Source of the DNA: JAAELZ01 sp965223465
GTDB taxonomy: Bacteria > Pseudomonadota > Gammaproteobacteria > Arenicellales > Poriferihabitantaceae
Direction: 5' to 3'
DNA length: 64,000 nt
Assembly: GCA_965223465.1 (NCBI GenBank)
Contig: OZ245025.1
Location: 124,001-188,000 of the forward strand
This document shows positions 51,806-60,987 of the stretch, piece by piece. Both the position numbers and the translations under genes were made by a program. The notes under the pieces were generated by a model, which saw nothing but the letters and a program-made list of their open reading frames with translations, was not told where the DNA came from and made no database searches. Numbering within the stretch: the first letter of the stretch is position 1; each line of letters begins with the position of its first letter.

Positions 51806-52873
51806 TTAAGCATGGATCAGATCGCCCTGTTGATCAAAAAGCAGGCAATGCTTGGTATTAATGTACAAAGTTGCGGTATCACCCACGGTGAAAGGGTGCA
51901 CGCCGTGCGATTCTGATACCCAATGATTGTTTTCGAATTGCATATGTACGACCGACGTCGATCCACTAATTTCTGTTAGTTGGACCTGGCCATCGATGGA
52001 GGCTGTGTCGTTAGCAAATTGCGCGGGCCGCAGATGGTGAGGGCGAACGCCCAGCGTATATGCTCCATCACGCAGGCTCTGATATTTTTCCCCGATCTCC
52101 CAGCTGGTAATATCGCCTAGCCGCAGGCGTGCGCCTTCTTTAGTCACGGTTGCGGTGTTAATGGGAGGGTCAGAAAATACCGCCGCGCTGGTAATATTGT
52201 TCGGTGTTCGGTAAATATTTGCCGTTTCCCCATACTGGATAACGCGCCCCTGGAACAGGGTTGCGGTATAGCCTCCCAGCAATAAGGCTTCCGCAGGCTC
52301 GCTGGTCGCATACACCACGGTTGCACCCGTATCGCTAAACAGCTTGGGCAGCTCGTCACGTAGTTCTTCGCGTAATTTGTAGTCAAGGTTCGCCAATGGT
52401 TCATCCAATAGTACCAAATCCGCTCGTTTGACCAACGCACGTGCCAGCGCGGTACGCTGTTGTTGTCCACCAGATAGTTCTGCGGGAAGGCGTTGCAGCA
52501 TCGGGCCAAGTTTTAGCAAGTCTGCAATTTTTTCTACCCGTTCCTTGATTTCGGCATTGGCGACACCCTGAACTTTAAGCGGTGAGGCAATATTGTCAAA
52601 CACGGTATAGCTCGGGTAGTTCACAAACGCCTGATAAACCATTGCCACGCTACGTTTTTGAACGGGTACCCCGGTTACGTTTTGTTCATTGAACCAGATT
52701 TGCCCCTCACTGGGTTTTTCCAGGCCTGCCATCAGGCGCATCAGGCTGGTTTTGCCCGCCAAGGTGGTGCCGAGCAGAACATTAAAACCGCCGTCGATCA
52801 GTTTAAGATTGGTGGGATAAATATGCGTTTGTCCGTCAACGCGCTTTGCCACCTCTCTTAATTCGATGCTCAT
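51806..52873 (-). CDS. glpS: Glycerol-type ABC transporter ATPase GlpS, lacking the H-loop histidine
   Basis: MalK-like ATPase of 355 residues. Walker A is GTTLAGKTS, the signature is canonical (LSGGQQQRTALARAL), Walker B is VLLLDEPLANLDY, and a TOBE-type domain follows. The switch histidine normally found in VTHDQ is missing: the segment reads VVYATSEPAEALLLGG. It thus complements GlpT, which has the histidine but not the signature. Separated from the binding-protein gene by a GC-rich hairpin. Confidence 0.88.
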   Translation of the reverse strand: MSIELREVAKRVDGQTHIYPTNLKLIDGGFNVLLGTTLAGKTSLMRLMAGLEKPSEGQIWFNEQNVTGVPVQKRSVAMVYQAFVNYPSYTVFDNIASPLKVQGVANAEIKERVEKIADLLKLGPMLQRLPAELSGGQQQRTALARALVKRADLVLLDEPLANLDYKLREELRDELPKLFSDTGATVVYATSEPAEALLLGGYTATLFQGRVIQYGETANIYRTPNNITSAAVFSDPPINTATVTKEGARLRLGDITSWEIGEKYQSLRDGAYTLGVRPHHLRPAQFANDTASIDGQVQLTEISGSTSVVHMQFENNHWVSESHGVHPFTVGDTATLYINTKHCLLFDQQGDLIHA

Positions 52874-52910
52874 TCGAGGTTAATATTAATGAACAATTTT
52901 GATAGTAACA

Positions 52911-52946
52911 AAGGCCCGGGGCGCAAAATCTGGGCCCCGGGACCTT
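52911..52946 (-). promoter_or_regulatory. GC-rich intercistronic hairpin after the binding-protein gene
   Basis: CCCGGGGC and GCCCCGGG form an 8-bp stem extended by AAGG/CCTT with a one-base bulge, between glpV and glpS. No U-tract follows on the transcribed strand. Such stems after binding-protein genes usually stabilise the upstream mRNA or partly attenuate the rest, giving excess binding protein. Confidence 0.7.
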
Positions 52947-52964
52947 TTATTAAACAACTGACGT

Positions 52965-54701
52965 TTAGCTACTCTGCCAACGCTTGATCAGCTCTTCGTA
53001 CTCGATAGTCTCGCCTTGTGGCTTTTCATTTTCGAGCTTGGCTTTGGGCGAACCTTCTTTTTCCAGCCAGGCAGCGGCATCGGTTGGTTCATTCAAGCGC
53101 GGGCCACAGCCGCCATAAACTTCAGCCTTTTCATCTGCAGCTTGCATTCGGGCCATGACTTGATCCATTTCTGAAGCAAGCCGATCCATCGCTTCTTGCG
53201 GCGTAAAGGCGCCAGAATTGACATCACCGATCTGTTGCCACCAAATTTGTGCCAGTTTTGGATAATCCGGTACATTAATACCGGTGGGTGACCAGCGTAC
53301 GCGATCAGGTGAACGATAAAACTCCACTAGCCCGCCCAGGCTGGGTGCTCGTTCGGTGAATGATTCATGGCGTATATCGCTATCCCGAATCGGGGTTAAA
53401 CCAACGTGAGTTTTCTTCAGCGATACGGTTTTGGAAACCACGAATTGCGCATAAAGCCAGGCTGCCTTGCGACGATCTACCGGAGTGGACTCAAACAAAG
53501 TCCACGAACCGGCATCCTGGTAGCCCAGTTTTTGGCCGTCTTCCCAGTATGGACCATGCGGAGAAGGTGCCATTCGCCAGAGTGGCTTGCCTTCGTCATC
53601 AACCGTGTTATTACCTTCAGATTTGGGTGCCACCATTGATGAGGTAAACGCGGTATACCAGAAAATCTGCTGCGCCACATTACCTTGTGAAAGGGCAGGC
53701 AGGGATTGATAAAAATCATAGCTGGCCGCACCGGGAGGCGCGAACTTGCGCAACCATTCATCCCACTTGCGGATGGCGTATACCGCCGCTGGCGCATTGG
53801 TGGCGCCACCGCGAGAGACTGAGGCACCAACTGGATTACAGCTGCCTTCTTCCATGCGAATGCCCCACTCATCTACCGGAACCCCATTGGGTAAGCCCTT
53901 GCTGCCGGCGCCGGCCATAGATAGCCAGGCATCGGTCATCCGCCAACCCAAATCAGGCGCCCGTTTACCGTAATCCATGTGGCCGTAAACCGTGACCCCA
54001 TCGATTTCCTTGACGTGCACGCTAAAAAACTCGGCGATATCTTCGTACGCCGACCAGTTTACGGGTACACCCAGCTCGTAGCCGTAAATTTCTTTGAACT
54101 GCGATTTCAACTCGGGGCGTTGGAACCAGTCGTGACGGAACCAGTACAGATTCGCGAATTGCTGGTCGGGTAATTGATAAAGCTTGCCATCCGGTCCGGT
54201 GGTGAAAGAAATACCCATAAAATCTTCCAAATCCAGCATTGGATTGGTTACATCACTACCGTCACCTGCCATCCAATCGGTTAAATTGACCGCAAGCTGC
54301 AAGCGTGAATGGGTGCCGATTAAATCTGAATCATTGATATACGCATCGTATAAATTTCGCTTGGTTTGCATCTGGGTTTGCACCGCCTGAACGACTTCAC
54401 CCTCGCCCAACAGCTGGTGATTGACCTTGATGCCGGTGATTTCTTCAAATGCCTTGGTCAGCGTTTTGGACTCGTATTCGTGTGTCGGGATGGTTTCTGA
54501 CAACACGTTGATTTCCATGCCTTTAAAGGGTTCCGCCGCTTTAGCAAACCATTCCATCTCTTTGGTTTGATCTTCTTTGGATAGGGTCGACGGCTGGAAC
54601 TCCTCGTCTATCCATTTACTGGCCATGGCCATATCCGCACTGGCGGTGAGGGGGGAAAGCGCCAATGCAAGCAAGGCCGCCATAAATAAGGGGTGTCTCA
54701 T
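52965..54701 (-). CDS. glpV: Glycerol-type ABC transporter substrate-binding protein (GlpV-like)
   Basis: Large periplasmic binding protein of 578 residues with a signal peptide (HPLFMAALLALALSPLTASA, cleaved near ASADMA). It has family features of solute-binding proteins of the sugar/polyol group: FEEITGIKVNHQLLGEGEVV, YDAYINDSDLIG, LPDQQFANLYWFRHDWFQRP. The length, well above the usual 420-450, is typical of the rhizobial-type glycerol receptor. First gene of the cluster, with its own promoter and AGGAG site. Glycerol is inferred from the company of the DUF2160 gene and dual ATPases; other polyols are possible. Confidence 0.87.
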   Translation of the reverse strand: MRHPLFMAALLALALSPLTASADMAMASKWIDEEFQPSTLSKEDQTKEMEWFAKAAEPFKGMEINVLSETIPTHEYESKTLTKAFEEITGIKVNHQLLGEGEVVQAVQTQMQTKRNLYDAYINDSDLIGTHSRLQLAVNLTDWMAGDGSDVTNPMLDLEDFMGISFTTGPDGKLYQLPDQQFANLYWFRHDWFQRPELKSQFKEIYGYELGVPVNWSAYEDIAEFFSVHVKEIDGVTVYGHMDYGKRAPDLGWRMTDAWLSMAGAGSKGLPNGVPVDEWGIRMEEGSCNPVGASVSRGGATNAPAAVYAIRKWDEWLRKFAPPGAASYDFYQSLPALSQGNVAQQIFWYTAFTSSMVAPKSEGNNTVDDEGKPLWRMAPSPHGPYWEDGQKLGYQDAGSWTLFESTPVDRRKAAWLYAQFVVSKTVSLKKTHVGLTPIRDSDIRHESFTERAPSLGGLVEFYRSPDRVRWSPTGINVPDYPKLAQIWWQQIGDVNSGAFTPQEAMDRLASEMDQVMARMQAADEKAEVYGGCGPRLNEPTDAAAWLEKEGSPKAKLENEKPQGETIEYEELIKRWQSS

Positions 54702-54993
54702 AATAGGTTTCTCCTCGTATTCGTTATTGGTGATTTGGCGCTAAATAGTACGTCATAAAAATATTGCATGCAAATATAACGATGCTTAAGGGCTAAATCT
54801 GTATTAATGGCAATTTATCGGGTACGGGTCACGTACAAAATCACGCCTATATAAATCCTTAGGTTCAATCATGTAATTGCATTTCTGGTTTTATATTATG
54901 GGTCTTGACATTCATAAGGCTGGCAGTATGGAATGCCACGATAACGAGCTTTAAAAGCCGGTAATTCAGGTTTGATCGCGCTTACAAAAGTGT
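54702..54993. other. 292-bp spacer between ccmB and the transporter cluster
   Basis: No gene. It is the left junction of the cluster and carries the putative glpV promoter and a TTGCATGCAA palindrome (54764-54773) that overlaps the -35. Nothing resembling insertion-sequence ends was seen. Confidence 0.5.
54745..54773 (-). promoter_or_regulatory. Putative glpV promoter
   Basis: On the minus strand TTGCAT (54768-54773) and TACTAT (54745-54750) are 17 bases apart. A perfect 10-base palindrome TTGCATGCAA covers the -35 and could be a regulator site. Confidence 0.45.
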
Positions 54994-55674
54994 TTAGTTA
55001 AGGCTAATGCGAATCGCTGCGCTGGTCGCGAACGGTGCTAACATCAGACTCATGATGGAAAATGCAGCCAGCAGGTAGAGTTGGCCGCTGTAGTTCAAGC
55101 CTACTGCGGCGGCTTGAACCGCACTGGCACCAAATATGAGCACTGGAATAAACAAAGGAATGACCAATAAGCTTAGCAGCAGGCCACTGCGCTTAACCCC
55201 AACAGTCAATCCGACCCCCACTGAGCCAATTAAGCTCAAAGCAGGGGTGCCTAAAAGCAGGCTCATGAGCATGGCGCCATAAGCCTGACCAGGTAGGTGC
55301 ATCATCATTGCGATAAAGGGAGAAATGACGATGAGCGGCAAGCCAGTGACCAGCCAGTGGACAATGATTTTGGCCAGTATTAAGGCATTACTGGAATGCG
55401 GGCTTAAAATCAATTGTTCCAGGCTGCCATTTTCGAAATCTTCGCGGAATAAGTGATCAAGCGCCAATAAAACCGATAGCAGGGCGGCCACCCAAATTAC
55501 GCCAGGTGAAAGCGTGCTCAAAACCGTACTCTCGGGGCCGACACCAAAGGCGAATAATACCGCCACCATTACGAAAAATAACAGGGGATTAAACAGCGCG
55601 CTTTTATTGCGATAGGCGAGCGTGAGATCGGCAAAAAGTTCTGCTTTAAAAGCCTGGGCGAGTGGCAGTTGCAT
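54994..55674 (-). CDS. ccmB: Heme exporter/ABC permease CcmB
   Basis: Membrane subunit of the CcmAB ABC complex that drives release of holo-CcmE. 226 residues, six helices, with the family segment LDHLFREDFENGSLEQLILS and the ending LAAFSIMSLMLAPFATSAAI. Four bases after ccmA. The gene that should follow, ccmC, lies about 6.8 kb further on beyond the transporter cluster. Confidence 0.96.
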   Translation of the reverse strand: MQLPLAQAFKAELFADLTLAYRNKSALFNPLLFFVMVAVLFAFGVGPESTVLSTLSPGVIWVAALLSVLLALDHLFREDFENGSLEQLILSPHSSNALILAKIIVHWLVTGLPLIVISPFIAMMMHLPGQAYGAMLMSLLLGTPALSLIGSVGVGLTVGVKRSGLLLSLLVIPLFIPVLIFGASAVQAAAVGLNYSGQLYLLAAFSIMSLMLAPFATSAAIRISLN

Positions 55675-55678
55675 ACCG

Positions 55679-56290
55679 TTAGCTCAACCAAAGACTGCGA
55701 ATTTTCGCATTGCCGAAATGCAGCGGTTGGTGTGCCGTCAGAATGACCATGCCACCGTTTTGGGTATGGTTTTCTATAGTTTGTTGAAAGGCGATCACCC
55801 CTTGCTTATCAATCGCAGTGGTGGGCTCATCAAGAACCCATAAGGGCGCGTGGTTGAGTTGTAGTCGCGCCAGGGCGACTCTGCGTTTTTGTCCTGCAGA
55901 TAACTGGTGTGCCAGAATATGCTCGTAGCCCGCAAGTCCAACATTTGCCAGCGCTCGCTGGGTAGTAAGCGCATTGGTATTGTTCAGATATTGGCGTACC
56001 AGCTCTAGATTCTCTAGGGCAGATAATTCTGCTTTCAGGGCGTTTAAATGGCCAATGTAGATCAGGTTCTGATTAAAATGCGCCGGGTCTTTTTCAATGT
56101 TCTGCCCATCCCAGAAAACCTCACCTTCCGCCGGCTGGCTCAAGCCGGTCAGAATTCTCAATAGACTGGTTTTACCCGACCCGTTGGTACCTTCGATCTG
56201 CAGAATCTCACCGGGTAATAGTTCAAAACTGATATCGCGAAACAAGCTGTCGTAGCCCTTGACACATTCGAGTTGAACCGCTTTGAACAT
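55679..56290 (-). CDS. ccmA: Cytochrome c maturation ABC ATPase CcmA
   Basis: 203-residue ATPase of CcmAB. Walker A GTNGSGKTS, signature LSAGQKRRVALARL (the LSAGQ variant is typical of CcmA), Walker B LWVLDEPTTAID, and H-loop in VILTAHQPL. First gene of the ccm set, 14 bases downstream of the carbonic anhydrase-like gene. Confidence 0.96.
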   Translation of the reverse strand: MFKAVQLECVKGYDSLFRDISFELLPGEILQIEGTNGSGKTSLLRILTGLSQPAEGEVFWDGQNIEKDPAHFNQNLIYIGHLNALKAELSALENLELVRQYLNNTNALTTQRALANVGLAGYEHILAHQLSAGQKRRVALARLQLNHAPLWVLDEPTTAIDKQGVIAFQQTIENHTQNGGMVILTAHQPLHFGNAKIRSLWLS

Positions 56291-56304
56291 TGTCGGGGTG
56301 TTGG

Positions 56305-56835
56305 CTAGGATTGAGCGGTGCGTTTTGCGAGTTTTACGTAGTGCTCTGCCGAATAATCCAGAAACTCAAGTTCTTGCTCGGTTAATTCACGGGCCCGTTT
56401 AGCAGGGTTGCCGACGTATAAGTAACCGCTTTCCAGCGTTTTGTAGGGTGGAACGAGTGCGCCTGCACCAACGTATACCTCACTTTCGACGATCGCACCA
56501 TCCAGCACAATTGCGCCCATGCCAATCAGGCAACGATCTTTAAGCGTACAGCCGTGTAAGGTCGCGCTATGCCCGACCGTCACGCCTTCACCGATGATCA
56601 ACGCTTCACCCCCGGGTTTGGAAAAACGGCTATCATGAGTAACATGTAGTACCGAGCCATCCTGAACATTAGTGCGCGCGCTAATCGAAATGTCATTGAT
56701 ATCACCACGCACCGCGACCATGGGCCAGATACTAACGAATTCAGCGAGGCTGACACGACCGCTTACAAAGGCCAATTCATGGACAAATGCGTCGGGGTGG
56801 ATTTGTGGTTGGTGCTCTTCGAAAGCTTGAATCAT
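56305..56835 (-). CDS. Gamma-carbonic anhydrase-like protein (YrdA family)
   Basis: 176-residue left-handed beta-helix protein with hexapeptide repeats. Zinc-ligand histidines are placed as in gamma-carbonic anhydrases: LHVTHDSRF and VGHSATLHGC. It includes the family's YVGNPAKRARELT near the end. The CO2 hydration activity of many YrdA-like proteins is unproven. Upstream of ccmA on the same strand. Confidence 0.9.
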   Translation of the reverse strand: MIQAFEEHQPQIHPDAFVHELAFVSGRVSLAEFVSIWPMVAVRGDINDISISARTNVQDGSVLHVTHDSRFSKPGGEALIIGEGVTVGHSATLHGCTLKDRCLIGMGAIVLDGAIVESEVYVGAGALVPPYKTLESGYLYVGNPAKRARELTEQELEFLDYSAEHYVKLAKRTAQS

Positions 56836-56909
56836 GCGCGTTAAGGTTTACTTCACGGTAAAATTGGCGCTAGTTTAAACGTAATTCACACCAAGGTCGA
56901 TAAAGCAAT

Positions 56910-57959
56910 ATGCCCAAAATTAATAAACATTGTTTTGCCAGCGATAATTATGCCGGCATGGCACCTGAAGCCTGGAAGGCATTGGAACTGGCAAATACAG
57001 GATACGAAGATGCCTATGGAGATGATCAATGGACTGCACGCGCTGCGGATAAAATCCGTGAAGTATTCGAGACTGATTGTGAAGTGTTTTTTGCTTTTAA
57101 TGGTACCGCTTCCAACGCGCTGGCCCTCGCGGCGATGTGTCAGTCTTACCATAGCGTTCTGGGGCATGCTTCAGCCCATATTGACAATGATGAATGCGGT
57201 GCACCAGAATTTTTCTCTCACGGCAGCAAGCTGTTGGTCACGACGGGTGCAAATGGCAAACTGGAACCCGAGAAGGTTTATGCACAGGCCACTCGGCGTA
57301 CCGATATGCATTTTCCTAAACCCAAAGTAATATCGCTTACCCAGTGCACGGAGCATGGAACCGTCTATACACCCGATGAGCTAGCTGCGTTGTATGAAGT
57401 TGCGGATCAGCTGGGTTTGTGTATGCATATGGATGGGGCCCGTTTTGCCAATGCGGTAGCGGCGCTGGAAGTATCTCCGAAAACCCTTTCATGGGAGGCT
57501 GGAGTAGATGTGCTTTGCCTTGGTGGGAGTAAAAATGGGATGGCGATTGGTGACGCCATTGTGTTTTTTAATCAATCTCTCGCGCAGGAATTTGAGTATC
57601 GTTGTAAACAGGCCGGGCAACTGGCCTCTAAAATGCGTTATATCAGTGCGCCCTGGAGCGCGATGCTGGAGCAGGATATATGGTTAAAGCATGCCGCACA
57701 TGCTAATCGTTGCGCGACGCTACTTTCGACAGAACTCAGTAAAGTTAAGGGGGTGCAGTTAATCATGCCGGTTGAAGCCAATGGTGTGTTTGTCGACTTG
57801 CCTAGGCACATTGCCGATGGATTAAGGGCAGCAGGCTGGAAATTTTACGATTTTATTGGCGATAGCGGGGCCCGATTCATGTGTTCCTGGGCCACCGTTG
57901 AGGCCGATATCCATGCTCTAATGGAGGATGCCAAAAGCTTGGTAGCGGGCCCTGAATAA
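56910..57959 (+). CDS. ltaE: Low-specificity L-threonine aldolase
   Basis: PLP enzyme cleaving threonine/allo-threonine to glycine and acetaldehyde. 349 residues with FASDNYAGMAPEAWKALELA, FAFNGTASNALALAA, ASAHIDNDECGAPEFFS, HMDGARFANAVAAL and the PLP lysine in CLGGSKNGM. Related to the short aldolase group found in many proteobacteria. Divergent from the carbonic anhydrase-like gene. Confidence 0.94.
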   Translation: MPKINKHCFASDNYAGMAPEAWKALELANTGYEDAYGDDQWTARAADKIREVFETDCEVFFAFNGTASNALALAAMCQSYHSVLGHASAHIDNDECGAPEFFSHGSKLLVTTGANGKLEPEKVYAQATRRTDMHFPKPKVISLTQCTEHGTVYTPDELAALYEVADQLGLCMHMDGARFANAVAALEVSPKTLSWEAGVDVLCLGGSKNGMAIGDAIVFFNQSLAQEFEYRCKQAGQLASKMRYISAPWSAMLEQDIWLKHAAHANRCATLLSTELSKVKGVQLIMPVEANGVFVDLPRHIADGLRAAGWKFYDFIGDSGARFMCSWATVEADIHALMEDAKSLVAGPE

Positions 57960-57993
57960 GCGAGCTGCGCCTGCGGTTAAATAATTTAAGCGG

Positions 57994-58596
57994 CTAAAAA
58001 ATCTGGCTCGCAAAAACCTGGCCGAGAATCTGCTGACCCATATCGTTGGCATGAATCCCATCGGGTGAAGTATGGCTACCATTCATGCCGGCGCGGGCAT
58101 CTGCAATGCGTACGCCCTGAATACCGCGTATGCCAGCACTTATTTGTTCTGCTCTTGCGTTTGCGGTGCTCGATAGGGTGATATGTGGCAAAGTTCCGAT
58201 GACGCAAATAATATCGTTTGCCACGCATAGTTGGGCTAAATAGGTTTGTGCGTTAATGGCGCCACTGACTTTATTGCCCGCACCTAACGCGTTATTTGTG
58301 CCCAAAAGCGACATAATATACTTTGGATTATATTGATTTATTAAGGATTGAGCGGCGCTCACACCACCTTCGGCGCTGATGCCTGGAATACTGTTATTGA
58401 TCACCTGGATACCGGTAATGCCCGAGACAATATCTGGGAAGTTAATACTGGCTCCCACACCTGCACCAATACTATCCCCGAGGACCACAATAATCTCTTC
58501 TTTGGAGGATGAGCCAGCACCAGAGCTCGAGTTTCCATCACTACCACATGCACCCAGAAAAACAAAGGCCAGCAATAATAATAAGCGTATCTTCAT
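57994..58596 (-). CDS. SGNH/GDSL-hydrolase lipoprotein
   Basis: 200 residues. The N-terminus is a lipoprotein signal (KIRLLLLLAFVFLGACGSDG, lipobox LGAC) followed by a Ser/Gly linker. The SGNH-hydrolase blocks follow: VVLGDSIGAGVG (catalytic Ser), the glycine block NNSIPGISAEGG, LLGTNNA (Asn) and SPDGIHANDMGQ (Asp-His). Likely an esterase, lipase or arylesterase of TesA type at the outer membrane. Its neighbours give no hint of the substrate. Confidence 0.88.
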   Translation of the reverse strand: MKIRLLLLLAFVFLGACGSDGNSSSGAGSSSKEEIIVVLGDSIGAGVGASINFPDIVSGITGIQVINNSIPGISAEGGVSAAQSLINQYNPKYIMSLLGTNNALGAGNKVSGAINAQTYLAQLCVANDIICVIGTLPHITLSSTANARAEQISAGIRGIQGVRIADARAGMNGSHTSPDGIHANDMGQQILGQVFASQIF

Positions 58597-59038
58597 TTTT
58601 GTTTATTCCTCAATATTCATTTCTTTACCATATCAGACTGTGTATTTAGGGCGGTTATTGCTTATCCAGGGGATTAGAGCCCCAGAGGGTTTGCCATTTG
58701 TTTGTCTGCAGTAATTGTGACTTACTTTTAGTGTAATTCGAGTAACCGGGTTGAGTTGTATTAAACGATATCGTTTATCAAACTATATTAGGAGATTTAC
58801 ATCACTAAAATACAAAGATTTTTACTTATCATGGTGTGCCTACTCTTAAGTGGGCGAATAATACCAAATATGTAAGTGAAAGATAGTTGGTTTTTAACCA
58901 GTTTTATTTTAGTCAATAAATCCTTGTTGCCGCAATTGTGTGGCTGATTTTGGTATTATTGCCGCCCCGGTATTCAGCCAGAATTCACTTTGAGAAATCT
59001 GGCGACAAATTTAGACCGTCTACAATATCAATAATCCT
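58597..59038. other. 442-bp intergenic region with a possible broken secreted-protein gene
   Basis: No intact gene. An AGGAG (58790-58794) precedes a 24-codon frame at 58801-58875 that begins ATC and reads like a signal peptide (TKIQRFLLIMVCLLLSG) before a stop, possibly the relic or a mutated start of a secreted-protein gene. The rest shows an ACGATATCGT palindrome near 58766 but no clear promoter. Confidence 0.4.
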
Positions 59039-59831
59039 ATGGAAGATTTATTTAGCCTGCAAAACCTATTTACACTTGGCATGCTTACCATGCTGCAAGC
59101 GGTACTTGGCTTCGATAATTTGCTGTATATCATGCTGGAATCGCAGCGAGTCGAGCCGAGTCGCCAAGCTAAATTACGACATTTGGGTATTGCAATAGCC
59201 GTTGCGCTACGGAATCATTTTTCTTTTTGTCGTCATGAGTTTAATTGACAGCCTGGATAGCACTTTGTTTAAAATCGATATCGAAGGCGTTGAACATGGT
59301 GTATTTAACTTTCATGCGCTGATTGTTTTACTAGGGGGGTTATTCATTTTGTATACTGTGGTACGCGAAATCATGCATATGTTGGTGGTCGATGAAATTG
59401 ACCACGAAAAATGTAACAAATCTTCTTTCCTGGGGGCATTGATCAGTATTTCAGTGATGTCTTCGGTATTTTCGTTCGACTCAATAATAAGTGCTATCGT
59501 ATTGACCGACGTATTTCCGGTTATGGCGGCTGCGATTATCATCGGAGGCGTGCTCATGGCGTTGATGTCAGATCAAGTGGCCGCGTTTTTGCAGAAAAAC
59601 CGCATGTATGAAGTATTGGGCTTATTTATTCTATTTATCGTCGGTGTCTTGTTGTTATCTGAAGGTGGTCATTTGGCCTATTTGTCATTCTTCGGCTACC
59701 CCATTACCCCCATGAACACAGCAACCTTTTATTTCGTGATATTTGTATTAATCTTGGTGGATATTGAGCAATCAAGATATGCCAAAAAGTTGCTCGTCGA
59801 GTCGACGCACCAAGTGCACGTAGGCGCTTAA
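59039..59831 (+). pseudogene. TerC-family integral membrane protein, disrupted by a frameshift
   Basis: Two overlapping frames together encode one TerC-like protein of about 263 residues. The first (59039-59248) reads MEDLFSLQNLFTLGMLTMLQ and LGFDNLLYIMLES up to GIAIAVALR; the second (in use from about 59215 to 59831) goes on as IIFLFVVMSLIDS, with MSSVFSFDSIISAI and a C-terminal helix. Removing one A from the AA at 59213-59214 fuses them as VALRIIFLFV, the normal TerC junction. All family membrane segments and the acidic FDN/FDS motifs survive. TerC-like proteins are linked to metal (manganese) export. Either a recent pseudogene or a sequence error. Confidence 0.8.
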
Positions 59832-59843
59832 TAATAGTAGACC

Positions 59844-60857
59844 ATGAGCTTTTCATCCATCTCGCGCGCGATCCTGGTAGCAGCTGCATTGGTGGTGTTA
59901 ATCGCGGGAATGAAGGCAGCAAATAGCCTTATTGCGCCATTTTTAATGGCGATTTTCGTCGCGATTGTGTTTTCGCCCAGCCTATTCTGGTTGGAGCGTC
60001 AGGGAGTACCACATAGTTTGTCAGTACTGGTGGTGTTGACGGTAATTGGCTTAATCGGCGCTTTAATTATAATTTGGCTAGGAAATTCCCTTTCCGAATT
60101 AAGCTCCATTTTACCCGGCTATAAAACCAAATTAGCCTTTATGTATGCGCAGTTTCGAGATTGGCTTGGCAGCTGGAATATCAAATTGCCTGACGTGCAA
60201 ACCTTAAATATTCTCAATCCTGATAGCCTGGTTAAAATGCTCAACCGCCTACTTAACAGTCTAAGTGGTTTGATCGGTGACGCGCTCATTGTGTTTATCG
60301 CGGTTTTGTTTTTGATGATTGATGTGATCCATATGCCAGCAAAATTGCGCGCTATGTTTACCGATCCGGATAAAAGCATGCCGCATTTGGTAAAATTTAG
60401 CGAGACCGTAATCCGATACCTGGCACTCAAAAGCGTCACCAGCGTGATTACCGCAGCCTGCGTTGCGTTGTTATTATGGTATTTCGACTATGATTTCATT
60501 GCACTATGGGCGGTGCTCGCATTTTTACTCAATTTTATTCCCTATTTGGGTTCTGCGCTGGCCGCCGCTGCGCCCGTGGTGATTGGGCTGATTGACCATG
60601 GTGGTTTGACTGCTCTGTGGGTAACGGTGGGATATATCGCAATTAATATTGTGGTCGGTCAAATCATCGAAACGCGCATTATCGGTACGACGCTAAATTT
60701 ATCGTCGTTTGTGGTGTTTGTCTCACTCACCTTTTGGGGCTGGGTGCTGGGGCCGGTGGGCATGTTTTTGTCGGTTCCGCTCACCATGTTATTGCTCATT
60801 GGTTTGCAAAGTAATGATAGCACACGACGCTATGCGCCCTTGTTGATGGGAAATTAA
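59844..60857 (+). CDS. AI-2E family transporter (PerM/YdiK-like)
   Basis: 337-residue membrane protein with about eight helices. Typical segments are APFLMAIFVAIVFSPSLFWL near the start, a hydrophilic loop after residue 80, and the C-terminal block NFIPYLGSALAAAAPVVIGL with SLTFWGWVLGPVGMFLSVPL. The family includes the autoinducer exporter TqsA and Na+/H+ antiporters, so the substrate is open. It starts 12 bases after the terC-like gene. Confidence 0.9.
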   Translation: MSFSSISRAILVAAALVVLIAGMKAANSLIAPFLMAIFVAIVFSPSLFWLERQGVPHSLSVLVVLTVIGLIGALIIIWLGNSLSELSSILPGYKTKLAFMYAQFRDWLGSWNIKLPDVQTLNILNPDSLVKMLNRLLNSLSGLIGDALIVFIAVLFLMIDVIHMPAKLRAMFTDPDKSMPHLVKFSETVIRYLALKSVTSVITAACVALLLWYFDYDFIALWAVLAFLLNFIPYLGSALAAAAPVVIGLIDHGGLTALWVTVGYIAINIVVGQIIETRIIGTTLNLSSFVVFVSLTFWGWVLGPVGMFLSVPLTMLLLIGLQSNDSTRRYAPLLMGN

Positions 60858-60987
60858 TTCGCGGTACCTTAACGCTCGTTTCCAACTGCGGTTAGACGCA
60901 AAATATATACGGCTTTGTAAACGCTTTTATGTAGCTGGAAATAAAATCATGTTAAAATTTTATGCTTACTATAAATAATACTAATAT

